Below are positions 18,898 through 30,117 of a DNA stretch of 64,000 bases, one piece after another (the stretch's first letter is position 1; each line of letters begins with the position of its first letter). Source of the stretch: Campylobacter concisus (GTDB lineage Bacteria; Campylobacterota; Campylobacteria; Campylobacterales; Campylobacteraceae); NCBI RefSeq assembly GCF_015679985.1, contig NZ_CP049239.1, forward strand, positions 992,001 through 1,056,000. Reading direction: 5' to 3'. The notes beneath the pieces were generated by a model, which had not been told where the DNA came from, made no database searches, and saw only the letters and a program-made list of their open reading frames with translations. Both the position numbers and the translations under genes were made by a program.

Positions 18898-20298
18898 ATG
18901 TTTATAAAAGGTTTTTTTTCAAACTCAGTTGGCATTATGGTTTCAAGAATTCTTGGACTTATAAGAGACCTTTTAACAGCTTCTATCCTTGGAGCTGGCA
19001 TATTTAGCGATCTTTTTTTTATCGCTTTTAAAATACCAAATTTATTTCGCCGCATCTTTGGAGAGGGTGCCTTTACACAGGCATTTTTACCAAATTTTAC
19101 AAACAACAAGAAAAAAGCGATCTTTCAAGCTGAAATTTTTATCAAATTTCTACTTTTTATAGGCGCATTAACGCTTCTTGTAAATTTATTTACGCCCTAC
19201 TTTATAATGATCATTGCAAGCGGCCTGAGTGAACAAAATATCATGGGTGCAGTGCCACTTGTGCGTATAAATTTCTACTATCTAGCCCTTGTTTATATCG
19301 TCACTTTCATGGGTGCACTGCTTCAGTATAAAGGGCATTTTGCCACGACTGCGTTTTCGACCGCACTACTAAATTTAGCCATGATCGCATCGCTACTCTT
19401 GGCTCGTGGCAAGAGCGAGAGTGTAGTCGCACTTTATCTTAGTTTTGGCGTCGTTGCAGGCGGGATTTTGCAGGTTTTGGTGCATCTAATTGCTATGAAA
19501 TTTAACGCCTTAAATAAAATTTTTTGGGGCGGTCTAAGCGGATATTTTAAAGGCAAAAAAGCTAGCAGTAAAGGTTTTTTTGTAAATTTTTATCACGGCT
19601 TACTTGGCTCAAGTGCGATGCAAATAAGCGCATTTATGGATACTTGGCTAGCTAGCTTTTTGGTAAGTGGCTCGATAAGCTACCTCTTTTATGCAAATAG
19701 AATTTTTCAGCTCCCACTTGCTATCTTTGCGATCGCGCTCTCTCAAGCACTCTTTCCGAAGATCACTAGGCTTTTAAAGCAAAAAGATGAGGCAAATGCT
19801 CTAGTTTGGACGAAAAAGAGCTTTTACTTGCTTCTTTGCGCTCTGCTAGCAGCCACGATCACAGGCGTAGTGATGAGTGAGTTTATCATCTGGCTCTTAT
19901 TTGAGAGAGGAAATTTCGTAAGGGCAAATACCATTGAGTGCGCCAAGGTACTAAGTGCCTATTTGGTGGGGCTTACGCCATTTGGTCTGGCTAAAATTTT
20001 CTCGCTTTGGCTCTACGCAAACATGAAGCAAAAAGAGGCAGCCAAAATTTCCATCATCTGCCTTGTGATAAATTTGATCCTAGCTGTCATTTTGATGCAG
20101 AAATTTGGAGCAGCTGGTCTTGCATTTGCAAGCTCGCTTGGGGGATTTTTACAGCTTATTTTATACGTTAGAGCCTTTGGTGCTAAGCGATTTTTAGCTA
20201 TAATCGAGCCTAAATTTATAGCCGCTATCACTATTTTGGCGGTTTTGCTCTATTTTGGTTTAACATTTTTAAAGGATATATTTAATGCGAATTTTTGA
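18898..20298 (+). CDS. murJ: Lipid II flippase MurJ
   Basis: 466 residues, polytopic (about 13-14 segments). Moves lipid II across the inner membrane. Starts [25 protein letters not shown], the strongly conserved MurJ/MviN opening, with [23 protein letters not shown] following. Ends 14 bases inside cysS. Divergent from the fapA-like gene over a 123-base gap. Heads the long plus-strand run murJ-cysS-msbA-pyrD, syntenic with C. jejuni Cj0801 onwards. Confidence 0.94.
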   Translation: MFIKGFFSNSVGIMVSRILGLIRDLLTASILGAGIFSDLFFIAFKIPNLFRRIFGEGAFTQAFLPNFTNNKKKAIFQAEIFIKFLLFIGALTLLVNLFTPYFIMIIASGLSEQNIMGAVPLVRINFYYLALVYIVTFMGALLQYKGHFATTAFSTALLNLAMIASLLLARGKSESVVALYLSFGVVAGGILQVLVHLIAMKFNALNKIFWGGLSGYFKGKKASSKGFFVNFYHGLLGSSAMQISAFMDTWLASFLVSGSISYLFYANRIFQLPLAIFAIALSQALFPKITRLLKQKDEANALVWTKKSFYLLLCALLAATITGVVMSEFIIWLLFERGNFVRANTIECAKVLSAYLVGLTPFGLAKIFSLWLYANMKQKEAAKISIICLVINLILAVILMQKFGAAGLAFASSLGGFLQLILYVRAFGAKRFLAIIEPKFIAAITILAVLLYFGLTFLKDIFNANF

Positions 20299-21679
20299 TA
20301 CTTCTAAAAGAGAAAAGGTTGAGTTTAGCCCGATAAGAGAAGGTGAAGTTAGCATCTATCTGTGCGGACCAACGGTCTATTACGATGCACATTTAGGACA
20401 CGCAAAGTCAGCCGTTAGCTTTGATCTTTTAAGAAGGGTCTTAAAAGCGCTTGGTTACAAGGTCAAATTTGCAAGAAACTACACCGACATCGACGATAAA
20501 ATTTTAAATAAAATGGCGCAGACTGGTCAAAGCCTAGAGGAGATCACAAACAAATATATAGCGCACTACGAGAGCGACATGGGCGCTTTAAACGTGCTTG
20601 ATCCAGACTTTAAGCCAAAGGCTACGCAGTGCTTGGATGCGATCATTAGCTACATCAAGGTGCTTATGGATAGAGGTGTGGCGTATAAAACGAGTGATGG
20701 AATTTACTTTGATACGAGCAAGGATAGTGGATATTTTAGCATTAGCGGAAAGGATAATAACACCGATCTAATCGCGCGCGTGGCAAGTTTTGGAGAGAAA
20801 AAAGATGAAAAAGACTTCGTGCTTTGGAAATTTGATGAGAAATGGTACGAGAGCCCATTTGGAAAGGGTCGTCCTGGCTGGCACACCGAGTGCGTGGCGA
20901 TGATAAGAGAATTTCTAAGTGACAAAGAAAATGATAAATTTGAGATCGACATACATGCTGGTGGTATCGACCTGCTCTTTCCACACCATGAAAATGAAGC
21001 AAGTCAGTGCAGATGCGCCTATCATAAAAATTTAAGCAAATACTGGATGCACAACGGCTTTATAAAGGTAAATAACGAAAAGATGAGCAAGAGCCTAAAT
21101 AACAGCTTTTTTGTAAAAGACGCCCTAAAAAACGTTCATGGCGAAGTGCTTAGATTTTATCTGCTTACGAGCCATTACAGGGCGCATTTTAATTATTCAG
21201 ATGAAGACTTAGTGGCTTCAAAAAAGAGGCTAGATAAAATTTATCGCCTTAAAAAAAGGGTTGATGGCGTGCAAGCTGGCGCCATAAACGAGAGCTTTAA
21301 AAATGAGCTACTTGAGGCACTAAGTGATGATCTAAACTCTTCAAAAGCACTTGCAAGTGTTGATGAGTTTGTAAAAATAGCAAACGAAAGGCTTGATACA
21401 AATCCAAAAGATAAAGCCTATAAGGCTGAAGTGGTGGCAAATTTAGAGCTCATAAGTGAAATTTTGGGCATTGCTATCACAAACTATGTGGAGTATTTTC
21501 AATTTGGTGTAAGCAACGAGCAAAAGGAGCAAATTAAAAGGCTTCTTGATGAGCGAGCGATAGCTAAAAAAGAGAGAAATTTTGCAAGAGCTGATGAGAT
21601 AAGAGACGAACTAGAAAACATGAATATCTCTATCATGGATACGCCAAATGGCGCAGTTTGGGAGAAAAACAATGAATAA
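20285..21679 (+). CDS. cysS: Cysteinyl-tRNA synthetase
   Basis: 464 residues, class I. The HIGH motif is HLGH after CGPTVYYDA (zinc Cys C27), the KMSKS motif is in [10 protein letters not shown], and [12 protein letters not shown] and [15 protein letters not shown] carry further zinc ligands. Normal length. Overlaps murJ by 14 bases and msbA by 8 bases (ATGAATAA). Confidence 0.97.
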   Translation: MRIFDTSKREKVEFSPIREGEVSIYLCGPTVYYDAHLGHAKSAVSFDLLRRVLKALGYKVKFARNYTDIDDKILNKMAQTGQSLEEITNKYIAHYESDMGALNVLDPDFKPKATQCLDAIISYIKVLMDRGVAYKTSDGIYFDTSKDSGYFSISGKDNNTDLIARVASFGEKKDEKDFVLWKFDEKWYESPFGKGRPGWHTECVAMIREFLSDKENDKFEIDIHAGGIDLLFPHHENEASQCRCAYHKNLSKYWMHNGFIKVNNEKMSKSLNNSFFVKDALKNVHGEVLRFYLLTSHYRAHFNYSDEDLVASKKRLDKIYRLKKRVDGVQAGAINESFKNELLEALSDDLNSSKALASVDEFVKIANERLDTNPKDKAYKAEVVANLELISEILGIAITNYVEYFQFGVSNEQKEQIKRLLDERAIAKKERNFARADEIRDELENMNISIMDTPNGAVWEKNNE

Positions 21680-23396
21680 CTTTGGCTTAAAAGATGTGCT
21701 AAAACGCTTTGGTCCTTATTTTAAAGACTACATTCCACACTTCATTCTAGCCTTCATCGGCATGGGGCTTGCAAGTGGCGGAACAGCAGTCAGTGCGTAT
21801 CTAGTAGAGCCAGTACTTAATAAAATTTTCGTTGAAAAAAATGAAACACTGCTTTATTTGTTACCATGTGCGATTATTGCCATTTATGTGTTAAAAAATA
21901 TAGGTACATTTATGCAGGCTTATTTTACGGCATATATCGGCCAAGATACGATTAGAAGATTTCGTGAAAAGATGGTCGAAAATTTACTAAATTTGGACAT
22001 GAAATTTTTTAATGATTTTAGAACAGGCGAGCTAATAAGCAGAACCACGAACGACATAGAGCGCATAAGATCTATTGTTTCAAGTTTCATACCTGAGCTT
22101 ATTAGAGAGCTTGTAACTATCATAGGCCTGCTTTGTGTAGTCATATATCAAAGCCCTAAATTGGCGTTTTTTGCACTTGTGGTCATGCCAGTAGCCATTT
22201 ATCCGATCTCGCGCCTTGCAAAGAAGATGAAAAAAATTTCGAAGCAGTCGCAAGAAAAGACATCCGATATCACTTCAGCCTTGAGTGAAATTTTTACAAA
22301 TATCGAGATAATTAAAGCAAATAACGCTCAAAAATACGAGCACTCACGTTTTATTGATGAAAATAATAAATTTTTTAAACTAAATCTTAAAACTGTAAAA
22401 ATTGAGCAATTAGTAAGTCCACTTATGGAGACGATAGGCTCTATTGGTGTTGCAGCCGTTATTATCGTAGGAGGCAAGGACGTTATCGACGGAAATATAA
22501 ATATGGGTGCTTTCTTTTCATTTTTAACTGCACTTTTTATGCTCTACACTCCACTAAAACGCATCGTAAATATATACAACAAAATGCAAGACGCGATCGC
22601 CGCAAGCGAGAGAACATTTTTCTTGATGGATAAAGTAAGCGATATAAAAGATGGTGAGAAAGAACTAAACGAAGAGATAAGACTTATCAAATTTAACAAT
22701 GTCTGCCTAAACTACGGTGACAAAGAGGTTTTAAAAGGTATAAATTTAGAGGCTCGTGAGTCAGAATTTATAGCTCTTGTTGGCTCAAGTGGTGGCGGAA
22801 AAACCTCGCTCATGAATCTGCTTATTAGATTTTACGACGTAAATAGCGGAGAAATTTTAATAAATGAGACAAATTTAAAAGATATCAAAATCCACTCACT
22901 TCGCCAAAATATCGGCCTTGTAACGCAGCGTGTCTATATTTTTAACGATACAATCGCTAAAAACGTGGCTTACGGCAGAGAATTTAACGAAGATGCCGTG
23001 ATAAATGCACTAAAAATGGCAAATGCTTATGAGTTTGTAAGCAAACTAGATGATGGTATCCACTCTATCTTAAATGAATTTGGCACAAACCTTTCAGGCG
23101 GTCAAAGACAACGCATCGCAATAGCAAGAGCACTTTATCAAAACCCACAAATTCTTATCTTTGACGAAGCTACTTCAGCGCTTGATAACGAGAGTGAAAA
23201 AGAGATCACAAAGGCTATAAACAACCTAAGAAACGAAAAGATCATCTTTGTCATCGCTCACCGTCTAAGCACGGTTGAGAGTGCTGATAAGATCGCGGTT
23301 TTAAGTGGTGGAAAGGTCGTTGATATCGGAAGTGATGAAGAGCTTAGCAAGAGAAATGAAATTTATGCAAAACTTAAAGGCAAAGCCTTAGTTTAA
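21672..23396 (+). CDS. msbA: Lipid A export ABC transporter MsbA
   Basis: 574 residues. Flips lipid A-core across the inner membrane. Six-helix membrane domain (about 10-310) then ATPase domain: Walker [10 protein letters not shown], signature [15 protein letters not shown], Walker [13 protein letters not shown], His switch VIAHRLST. The start is at 21672 ([13 protein letters not shown]) with GGAGAAAA upstream, overlapping the cysS stop; a longer frame from 21648 lies inside cysS. Position after cysS is as in C. jejuni (Cj0803). Confidence 0.92.
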   Translation: MNNFGLKDVLKRFGPYFKDYIPHFILAFIGMGLASGGTAVSAYLVEPVLNKIFVEKNETLLYLLPCAIIAIYVLKNIGTFMQAYFTAYIGQDTIRRFREKMVENLLNLDMKFFNDFRTGELISRTTNDIERIRSIVSSFIPELIRELVTIIGLLCVVIYQSPKLAFFALVVMPVAIYPISRLAKKMKKISKQSQEKTSDITSALSEIFTNIEIIKANNAQKYEHSRFIDENNKFFKLNLKTVKIEQLVSPLMETIGSIGVAAVIIVGGKDVIDGNINMGAFFSFLTALFMLYTPLKRIVNIYNKMQDAIAASERTFFLMDKVSDIKDGEKELNEEIRLIKFNNVCLNYGDKEVLKGINLEARESEFIALVGSSGGGKTSLMNLLIRFYDVNSGEILINETNLKDIKIHSLRQNIGLVTQRVYIFNDTIAKNVAYGREFNEDAVINALKMANAYEFVSKLDDGIHSILNEFGTNLSGGQRQRIAIARALYQNPQILIFDEATSALDNESEKEITKAINNLRNEKIIFVIAHRLSTVESADKIAVLSGGKVVDIGSDEELSKRNEIYAKLKGKALV

Positions 23397-23449
23397 GGCG
23401 ATTTTTGCTAAGATTTGCACAAATTTTTAGGCATTTTAAAGAGGTTAAA

Positions 23450-24523
23450 ATGAGCTTAAACTACGATACTTTAAAATCTATATTTTTTAAATTTGATCCT
23501 GAAACTGCCCATAAAATAGCAGAACTTGCAATGATCGGAGCAAATAAAATTTTTCCAGGATCATTAAGCTTTGTAGCAAATAAGTGCGTGGTCGATGACA
23601 ATGCGCTAAAACAAAATTTATTCTCAAGCACTTATCACAACCCAGTTGGTATAGCTGGGGGCTTTGATAAAAACGCCACAATGTTTGAAGCGCTCACAGC
23701 TCTTGGATTTGGGTATTTAGAATTTGGTACATTTACTCCAAAACCTCAACCTGGCAACGACAAACCAAGACTTTTTAGGCTCGTAGACGAAGAGAGCATC
23801 CAAAATGCGATGGGCTTTAACAACGACGGCTGTGAGACTATTAAAAATAGAGTCAAAAAACTTTATCCTTATACTTTGCCAATCTGGGCAAACATCGGTA
23901 AAAACAAGGTTACACCAAACGAAGACGCAATAAAAGACTATGAAATTTTAGTAAAGGAATTTAGTGAAATTTGCGACACATTTGTCATAAACGTCTCATC
24001 GCCAAATACACCAAATTTAAGAGCTTTGCAAGATGAGAGCTTCATAAAAGAGCTTTTTAGTGTCATTTTACCACTTACTAAAAAGCCAATCATCTTTAAA
24101 ATCGCTCCTGATATGAGCCACGAAGATGCGATCAAGCTTTGTAGCTGCGCGGTAGAAAACGGCGCTAGTGGCGTGCTTGTCTCAAATACAAGCATTGATT
24201 ACTCGCTCTCTCACTCGTCAAATTTAAAGGATTTTGGCGGACTAAGCGGCAAGGTTATCGCTCAAAAGTCAAAAGATATCTTTAAAGCCGTGGCAGACGA
24301 GCTTTACGGCAAGACGACGCTTATCGCATGTGGTGGCATAGATAGCGGTGCAGAGGCATATGAGCGCATAAAAATGGGAGCAAATTTAGTGCAAATTTTT
24401 ACAAGCTTTGTCTTTAAAGGGCCAATGATCGCAAGAGATATAAATTTAGAAATTTTAGAACTTTTAAAAAGAGATGGCTTTGCCTCTATTAGCGAAGCGG
24501 TCGGCATAGATGTTAAAAAATAA
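23450..24523 (+). CDS. pyrD: Dihydroorotate dehydrogenase (quinone), class 2
   Basis: 357 residues. Oxidises dihydroorotate to orotate with quinone as acceptor at the inner membrane. N-terminal helical membrane-contact region (FKFDPETAHKIAELA), GFDKNATMFEAL, FGTFTPKPQPGN, and NVSSPNTPNLR with the active-site Ser region typical of class 2. The start at 23450 (MSLNYDTL) has AAAGAGGTT upstream; the longer frame from 23405 does not. Ends 11 bases before the protease gene. Confidence 0.95.
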   Translation: MSLNYDTLKSIFFKFDPETAHKIAELAMIGANKIFPGSLSFVANKCVVDDNALKQNLFSSTYHNPVGIAGGFDKNATMFEALTALGFGYLEFGTFTPKPQPGNDKPRLFRLVDEESIQNAMGFNNDGCETIKNRVKKLYPYTLPIWANIGKNKVTPNEDAIKDYEILVKEFSEICDTFVINVSSPNTPNLRALQDESFIKELFSVILPLTKKPIIFKIAPDMSHEDAIKLCSCAVENGASGVLVSNTSIDYSLSHSSNLKDFGGLSGKVIAQKSKDIFKAVADELYGKTTLIACGGIDSGAEAYERIKMGANLVQIFTSFVFKGPMIARDINLEILELLKRDGFASISEAVGIDVKK

Positions 24524-24534
24524 AAGGCAAAAGA

Positions 24535-25776
24535 TTGATAAAATTCAATAAAACAAAACTAGAAAACGGACTTGAAATTTATCACGTACCAGTAAATCCT
24601 GGCTCAAAAGTGATAAGTGTCGATGTGTTTTACAAAGTTGGATCAAGAAACGAAGTGATGGGCAAAAGTGGCATCGCTCACATGCTCGAGCATCTAAATT
24701 TCAAATCAACCAAAAATTTACGAGCTGGGGAGTTTGATGAGATCGTAAAAGGCTTTGGCGGCGTAAATAACGCAAGTACAGGCTTTGACTATACCCACTA
24801 CTTTATAAAAGCTTCAAATGAAAATTTAGACAAAACGTTTGGGCTTTTTGCCGAACTTATGAAAAATTTATGCCTAAAAGACAAAGAATTTCAGCCAGAG
24901 CGAGACGTGGTGCATGAAGAGCGCAGGTGGCGAACAGACAACAACCCTATGGGTTATCTATACTTTAGACTCTATAACCACGCATTTATCTATCATCCAT
25001 ATCACTGGACACCGATAGGCTTTATAAAAGATATCGAAAACTGGAATATCTCCGACATAAAAGAATTTCACGCTACGTATTATCAGCCCAAAAATGCCAT
25101 TTTGATGATAAGTGGCGACATCGGCAAGGATGAGGCATTTAAGCTAGCTAAGAAAAATTTTAGTGGCATAAAAAATAAAAGAGCCATCCCAAAAACTCAC
25201 TGTAAGGAACCTGAGCAAGATGGGGCTAGAAGAGCCATTATCTACAAAGATAGCCAAACACAAATGCTAGCGATCGCTTACAAAATCCCAAATTTTAAAC
25301 ACTCCGATCAAGTAGGTCTAAATGCGATCAGTGAATATCTAGCCACTGGCAAAAGCTCTATTTTACAGCAACGTCTAATCGATGAGCTAATGCTCGTAAA
25401 TCAAATTTATGCTTATAATATGAGCTGCGTTGATGAAAATTTATTTATATTTTTAGCAGTTTGCAACCTAGATGTCGAAGTAAACGTGGTTGAGGCTGAA
25501 ATTTTAAAGATCATAGATGATTTAAAAAATAAACCAATCGACAAAGATGATGTTTTAAGAGTTAAAAATTTGATAAAAACTGATTTTATTTACTCATTTG
25601 AGAGTGCAAGCAAGGTTGCAAATTTATATGGCTCGTACCTTGCTAGAGGTGACATAAAGCCACTTTACGAGCTTGAAAAAAATATCGATAAGATAGATGC
25701 CAAGCTTTTAAAAGAGATAGCAAATAGATATTTTAATGAAAAAACCAGCACAACAATAATATTAAAAAAGGAATAA
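24535..25776 (+). CDS. M16-family zinc protease
   Basis: 413 residues with TTG start (ribosome site AAAAGGCAAAAG). The inverted zinc motif HxxEH is HMLEH (H49, E52, H53), with the downstream Glu in [10 protein letters not shown]. Pitrilysin-type half protease of the size seen in two-gene or self-dimer M16 systems; no inactive partner subunit is adjacent. No clear signal peptide, so location is uncertain. Lies between pyrD and dapA as in C. jejuni (Cj0805). Confidence 0.9.
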   Translation: MIKFNKTKLENGLEIYHVPVNPGSKVISVDVFYKVGSRNEVMGKSGIAHMLEHLNFKSTKNLRAGEFDEIVKGFGGVNNASTGFDYTHYFIKASNENLDKTFGLFAELMKNLCLKDKEFQPERDVVHEERRWRTDNNPMGYLYFRLYNHAFIYHPYHWTPIGFIKDIENWNISDIKEFHATYYQPKNAILMISGDIGKDEAFKLAKKNFSGIKNKRAIPKTHCKEPEQDGARRAIIYKDSQTQMLAIAYKIPNFKHSDQVGLNAISEYLATGKSSILQQRLIDELMLVNQIYAYNMSCVDENLFIFLAVCNLDVEVNVVEAEILKIIDDLKNKPIDKDDVLRVKNLIKTDFIYSFESASKVANLYGSYLARGDIKPLYELEKNIDKIDAKLLKEIANRYFNEKTSTTIILKKE

Positions 25777-25778
25777 AC

Positions 25779-26672
25779 GTGGAAAATTCGCTTCAAGGTG
25801 CGATGACCGCACTCATTACGCCATTTAAAAATCAAAAAGTAGATGAAGTTAGTTTTGAAAAACTAATAAAAAGACAGATAAAACACGGCATAGATGTCGT
25901 TGTACCAGTTGGAACCACTGGCGAGAGTGCAACACTGACGCATGATGAGCATAGAATTTGTATCGAAATAGCCGTAGATGCATGTAAAGGCACAAATGTA
26001 AAAGTACTAGCTGGTGCTGGTAGTAACGCAACTCACGAGGCTATTGGTATCGCTAAATTTGCTCAAGCCCATGGCGCTGATGGTATCCTTTCAGTTGCGC
26101 CTTATTACAACAAACCAACGCAGGAAGGACTTTATGAGCATTACAAAGCCATAGCAAATAGCATTGAAATCCCTGTGCTTCTTTATAATGTCCCAGGAAG
26201 AGTTGGCGTGGATATCTTGCCAGCGACTGTTTTTAGGCTTTTTAAAGAGTGTAAAAATATCTACGGCATCAAGGAGGCTACAGGTAGTATAGATAGATGC
26301 GTAGATCTGCTAGCTCACGAGCCGAATTTAGTAGTCATTAGCGGAGAAGATGCGATCAACTACCCTATCATATCAAATGGCGGCAAAGGCGTTATCTCGG
26401 TTACTGCAAACCTCTTGCCAGATCAAATTTCACAGCTTACACACCTTGCGATGAACGAAGAGTACAAAAAAGCGAAACTAATAAACGATAATCTATACAC
26501 GATCAATAAAACGCTCTTTTGCGAAAGCAATCCGATACCGATCAAAGCAGCGATGTATCTAGCTGGACTCATCGACTCTTTAGAGTATCGCTTACCACTT
26601 TGCAAACCAAGTAAAGAAAATTTTAAAAAGATAGAAGAAGTAATAAAAAATTACGAAATAAAGGGTTTTTAA
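25779..26672 (+). CDS. dapA: 4-hydroxy-tetrahydrodipicolinate synthase
   Basis: 297 residues, GTG start behind AAAAAAGGAATAA. Condenses pyruvate with aspartate semialdehyde on the lysine/DAP path, feeding peptidoglycan. Schiff-base Lys K165 in [13 protein letters not shown] at 45-49, and Tyr in LLYNVPGR. Its stop shares one base with the start of the fabL-like gene. Confidence 0.97.
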   Translation: MENSLQGAMTALITPFKNQKVDEVSFEKLIKRQIKHGIDVVVPVGTTGESATLTHDEHRICIEIAVDACKGTNVKVLAGAGSNATHEAIGIAKFAQAHGADGILSVAPYYNKPTQEGLYEHYKAIANSIEIPVLLYNVPGRVGVDILPATVFRLFKECKNIYGIKEATGSIDRCVDLLAHEPNLVVISGEDAINYPIISNGGKGVISVTANLLPDQISQLTHLAMNEEYKKAKLINDNLYTINKTLFCESNPIPIKAAMYLAGLIDSLEYRLPLCKPSKENFKKIEEVIKNYEIKGF

Positions 26673-27460
26673 TGAATGACACACTAAACGAATTTAAAGG
26701 TAAAACACTAGTTATCAGCGGTGGCACTAGAGGCATTGGTAGAGCCATAGTTGAAGAATTTGCAAAAGCTGGCGTAAACATAGCATTTACCTACAACTCA
26801 AACGAAGAGCTTGCAAAAGAGCAAGCAAAAGAGCTTGAGGCTACTTATAAGATAAAAGCAGGAGCATATGCACTAAATATCCTCGAGCCAGAGACTTATA
26901 AAGAGCTATTTTCAAAGATAGACGAGGACTTTGATAGGATTGATTTTTTCATCTCAAATGCTATCATCTCAGGTCGCGCAGTAGCTGGTGGATACACTAA
27001 ATTTATGAAGCTAAAACCAAGAGGCATAAACAATATCTTTACAGCAACCGTAAATGCCTTTGTTGTAGGCACTCAAGAAGCTGCAAAACGCATGGAAAAA
27101 GTGGGTGGTGGTAGTATCATTAGCCTATCATCAACTGGAAATTTAGTCTATATCGAAAACTACGCAGGTCACGGCACAGCAAAAGCAGCCGTTGAAGCCA
27201 TGGCAAGATACGCTGCTACAGAGCTTGGTGAGAAAAACATCCGCGTAAACGTCGTAAGTGGTGGTCCTATCGAGACAGACGCGCTAAGAGCCTTTACCAA
27301 CTACGAAGAAGTACGCGATATGACAGCAAAGCTTAGCCCGCTAAACCGCATGGGACAGCCGACTGACCTAGCCGGAGCATGTCTATTTTTGTGTTCATCT
27401 AAGGCTAGCTGGGTGACAGGACATACATTTATAATAGATGGCGGCACAACTTTTAAATAA
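26672..27460 (+). CDS. fabL: FabL-like enoyl-ACP reductase (short-chain dehydrogenase)
   Basis: 262 residues. NAD(P) motif GGTRGIG (17-23). The active site is Y164-x6-K171 (YAGHGTAK), the spacing of FabI/FabL enoyl-ACP reductases and not the usual SDR Y-x3-K. The segment around IENYAG, VNVVSGGPIETDALR and the C-terminal TFIIDGG closely resembles B. subtilis FabL as I recall it. Would reduce enoyl-ACP in fatty acid elongation. Starts on the last base of dapA. Counterpart of Cj0807. Older annotations would say only oxidoreductase. Confidence 0.78.
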   Translation: MNDTLNEFKGKTLVISGGTRGIGRAIVEEFAKAGVNIAFTYNSNEELAKEQAKELEATYKIKAGAYALNILEPETYKELFSKIDEDFDRIDFFISNAIISGRAVAGGYTKFMKLKPRGINNIFTATVNAFVVGTQEAAKRMEKVGGGSIISLSSTGNLVYIENYAGHGTAKAAVEAMARYAATELGEKNIRVNVVSGGPIETDALRAFTNYEEVRDMTAKLSPLNRMGQPTDLAGACLFLCSSKASWVTGHTFIIDGGTTFK

Positions 27461-27493
27461 GAAAATTGAAATTTTAAGCATAAAGGCATATTT

Positions 27494-28039
27494 GTGAGTT
27501 TAAATTTACCAAACGCATTGGCATTTTTTAGGATACTACTGGCTCCGCTTATGTTTTTTATGCTCGTAAATGCGCCAGGAATTTTTACGCAAATTCACAT
27601 AAGCTGGATAAATTACTTTGCAGCTCTTATTTTTGTGATCGCCTCGGTGACTGACTTTTTTGACGGCTACATCGCAAGAAGCTGGGATCAAAAGACCAAG
27701 CTTGGCGCTATCCTTGACCCGCTAGCTGATAAGATGCTAATTCTTGCTGCATTTTTAGGTCTCATGATGCTTGGCAGAGCGAGTACTTGGGCTGTTTATC
27801 TCATCTTGGTGAGGGAATTTTTTATAACTGGCTTTCGTGTCGTTATGGCAAGTGACGGCGTAGAGGTCGCAGCTTCGATGGCTGGCAAAGTAAAAACCGT
27901 CTCGCAGATGTTTGCGGTTGGATTTTTACTAATGAGCTGGCCTGGTGGCGAGCTTTTGCTATGGATAGCTGTTGCGCTTACACTTTATTCTGGATTTGAG
28001 TATATTTTTGCCTATGTAAAGGCGATGAAAAAGAGTTAA
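27494..28039 (+). CDS. pgsA: CDP-diacylglycerol--glycerol-3-phosphate 3-phosphatidyltransferase
   Basis: 181 residues, GTG start. Makes phosphatidylglycerophosphate. The CDP-alcohol phosphotransferase motif D-G-x2-A-R-x8-G-x3-D-x3-D is seen in DFFDGYIARSWDQ...GAILDPLADK. Four or more hydrophobic segments. Length typical. Followed 2 bases later by an unknown gene and then rseP. Confidence 0.93.
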   Translation: MSLNLPNALAFFRILLAPLMFFMLVNAPGIFTQIHISWINYFAALIFVIASVTDFFDGYIARSWDQKTKLGAILDPLADKMLILAAFLGLMMLGRASTWAVYLILVREFFITGFRVVMASDGVEVAASMAGKVKTVSQMFAVGFLLMSWPGGELLLWIAVALTLYSGFEYIFAYVKAMKKS

Positions 28040-28041
28040 AT

Positions 28042-28938
28042 TTGAGCTACGAATTAAAAGAGATTATTTTAGAACGCACTGCAAATTTAGAGCCAGCTCT
28101 GCAAAAACAAGCTAAAAAGCTAAATCAAAAAATCATCAACACAAATTTTTATCACGATGCTAAAAATTTAGAAAAGATTGGCGCTGTGATCAGTCCTGAG
28201 CTAAATGAATTTTTATTAAGCTGCGCTTTAGAATACGACAAAACTCATGCAGATAAATTTGATACGTTTGATAACGACGTAGAGACTTTGCGTGGCGTTT
28301 GGAGTGCGATGAGCTTTTCAAAAAGCCCAGAAATTTTAGACTATCTAAACATACAAGCTGCTCGCTCGGTATCACACCGCTCGTTTGCTCATAGATATAT
28401 CTTTGAAATTTTACGCTTGCAAGAGAAAGCTGGCCGCACACATCCGCTACTTGCCAAGCTTTATGACTATTATAATGGCTTGCAAGCAAAACTACCCATA
28501 TATGAGCTTTTGCGCCGTATAGGCGTGAGCCCTGCTGATCCTTATGATTTTGACATCTCGCTAAATGCTGTAAATTTTGGCTACTGGTTTAGCAACCAAG
28601 GACTAAGTGATGATGAGCTAGCCGGTAAATTTCACTTAGAAATTCGCTTTTTTGCCCCTTTTATAAATGACCATACATTTGAGATAGAGCTTAGAAACGA
28701 CGCTGTGCCAAGGGCTAGAATAAATTTTAACGATGACGGCATGAGCTTTTTGCAAGAGTTACCAAGTAATGCTTTGCTCCGCCCTGATATTTTAAATCTA
28801 AAGCCATTTATCGCCCAAATGAAGTCCTATTTTCATATAAATTTTGACGTAGACAACAAAGACATGACCAATATAAGCGCAAGCAAAGGTCTAAATAAAG
28901 GTAAAGTCACATCTTGGCTAAAAGAAATTTTTAGCTAA
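28042..28938 (+). CDS. Conserved hypothetical protein between pgsA and rseP
   Basis: 298 residues, TTG start two bases after the pgsA stop. Not recognised. Soluble, no signal peptide; helical N-terminal two thirds (with HRSFAHRYIFEILRLQEKAG) and a beta-rich end (FHLEIRFFAPFINDHTFEIEL). Base composition and codon use match the neighbours, so nothing suggests foreign origin. Position suggests co-expression with membrane-lipid and protease genes, but no function can be read. Confidence 0.75.
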   Translation: MSYELKEIILERTANLEPALQKQAKKLNQKIINTNFYHDAKNLEKIGAVISPELNEFLLSCALEYDKTHADKFDTFDNDVETLRGVWSAMSFSKSPEILDYLNIQAARSVSHRSFAHRYIFEILRLQEKAGRTHPLLAKLYDYYNGLQAKLPIYELLRRIGVSPADPYDFDISLNAVNFGYWFSNQGLSDDELAGKFHLEIRFFAPFINDHTFEIELRNDAVPRARINFNDDGMSFLQELPSNALLRPDILNLKPFIAQMKSYFHINFDVDNKDMTNISASKGLNKGKVTSWLKEIFS

Positions 28939-29007
28939 ATGCCGTTTGAGAGTAAATTTATAAATTTTGGCTAAAATCTCATCAATTTTTTCAAAAAAAG
29001 GTAAGCT

Positions 29008-30117
29008 TTGAAAGGCATTTTCTTCACACTAGTCCTGCTTGGCCTTGGGCTTTATGCGTATTCGTTTTATTTTTTAGTGACCATTTTAGCCATTAGTTTT
29101 CTCATATTTTTTCACGAGCTTGGCCACTTTTTGGCAGCAAGAACGCTTGGCGTAAAGGTAAATACCTTTAGTATTGGCTTTGGCGAGAAAATTTACACCA
29201 AAAACGTTGGCGGCACCGACTACTGCCTAAGCGCGATCCCACTTGGCGGATACGTGCAGCTAAAAGGGCAAGACGACACCGACCCAAAGGCAAAAAACTA
29301 CGACGCTGACAGCTACAACGTGCTAAGTCCGATAAAGCGAATTTACATCCTCTTTGCTGGGCCATTTTTCAACTTTATCTTGGCGTTTTTCATATACATT
29401 TTGCTTGGATCTATCGGAGTTGAAAGACTTGCGCCAAGTATAGGCCACATAGCTGAAGGCTCGGCAGCTGCAAGTGCTGGGCTAGCTAAAAATGATAAAA
29501 TTTTAGCAATAAATGGCGTAAAGATAAACGAGTGGGATGAGATCAGTAAAAATGTAAAGCTTGAGCCAAGCACCATTTTGATAGATCGTAACGGCTCACA
29601 AATGACTATAAATTTAACGCCAAAGATAGGCGAGACGATAAATATATTTAATGAAAAGGTACAGCGCCCATTGATCGGGATCTCTCCAAATGGCGAAGTG
29701 ATAAAAATTTACCACACTGGTCTTGCAGGCATAAATTTTGCCTTTAGTGAGACGATCGAAGCATCAAAACTAATCTTTAAAAGCTTTACCAAACTAGTAA
29801 GCGGAGCTGTGCCGCTAAAAGAGGTCGGGGGCATCGTGCAGATCGCCGATGTCACATCAAAGGCCGCTAAGATCAGCCTTAGTGTGCTTTTAACCATCGT
29901 AGCGTTAATCTCTGTAAATTTAGGTGTTTTAAATTTATTTCCTATCCCAGCGCTTGATGGCGGGCACATCTTATTTAACATTTATGAACTAACTTTTAGA
30001 CGCGAAATAAATGAGCGAGTGCTTGTTGCTCTTACCTACTGTGGCTGGGCGCTACTGCTTGGCATCATGGTGCTCGCGACATTTAATGACATTATGAGAT
30101 TAAGTGGAGGTTTATGA
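29008..30117 (+). CDS. rseP: Site-2 membrane protease RseP (M50)
   Basis: 369 residues, TTG start. Intramembrane zinc protease: HELGH at 36-40, a PDZ domain (about 140-220, with VERLAPSIGHIAEGSAAASAGL), and the second metal motif LNLFPIPALDGGH near 310. Three to four membrane segments. Cleaves membrane-bound regulators or signal-peptide remnants. Overlaps yggS by 4 bases. Confidence 0.94.
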   Translation: MKGIFFTLVLLGLGLYAYSFYFLVTILAISFLIFFHELGHFLAARTLGVKVNTFSIGFGEKIYTKNVGGTDYCLSAIPLGGYVQLKGQDDTDPKAKNYDADSYNVLSPIKRIYILFAGPFFNFILAFFIYILLGSIGVERLAPSIGHIAEGSAAASAGLAKNDKILAINGVKINEWDEISKNVKLEPSTILIDRNGSQMTINLTPKIGETINIFNEKVQRPLIGISPNGEVIKIYHTGLAGINFAFSETIEASKLIFKSFTKLVSGAVPLKEVGGIVQIADVTSKAAKISLSVLLTIVALISVNLGVLNLFPIPALDGGHILFNIYELTFRREINERVLVALTYCGWALLLGIMVLATFNDIMRLSGGL

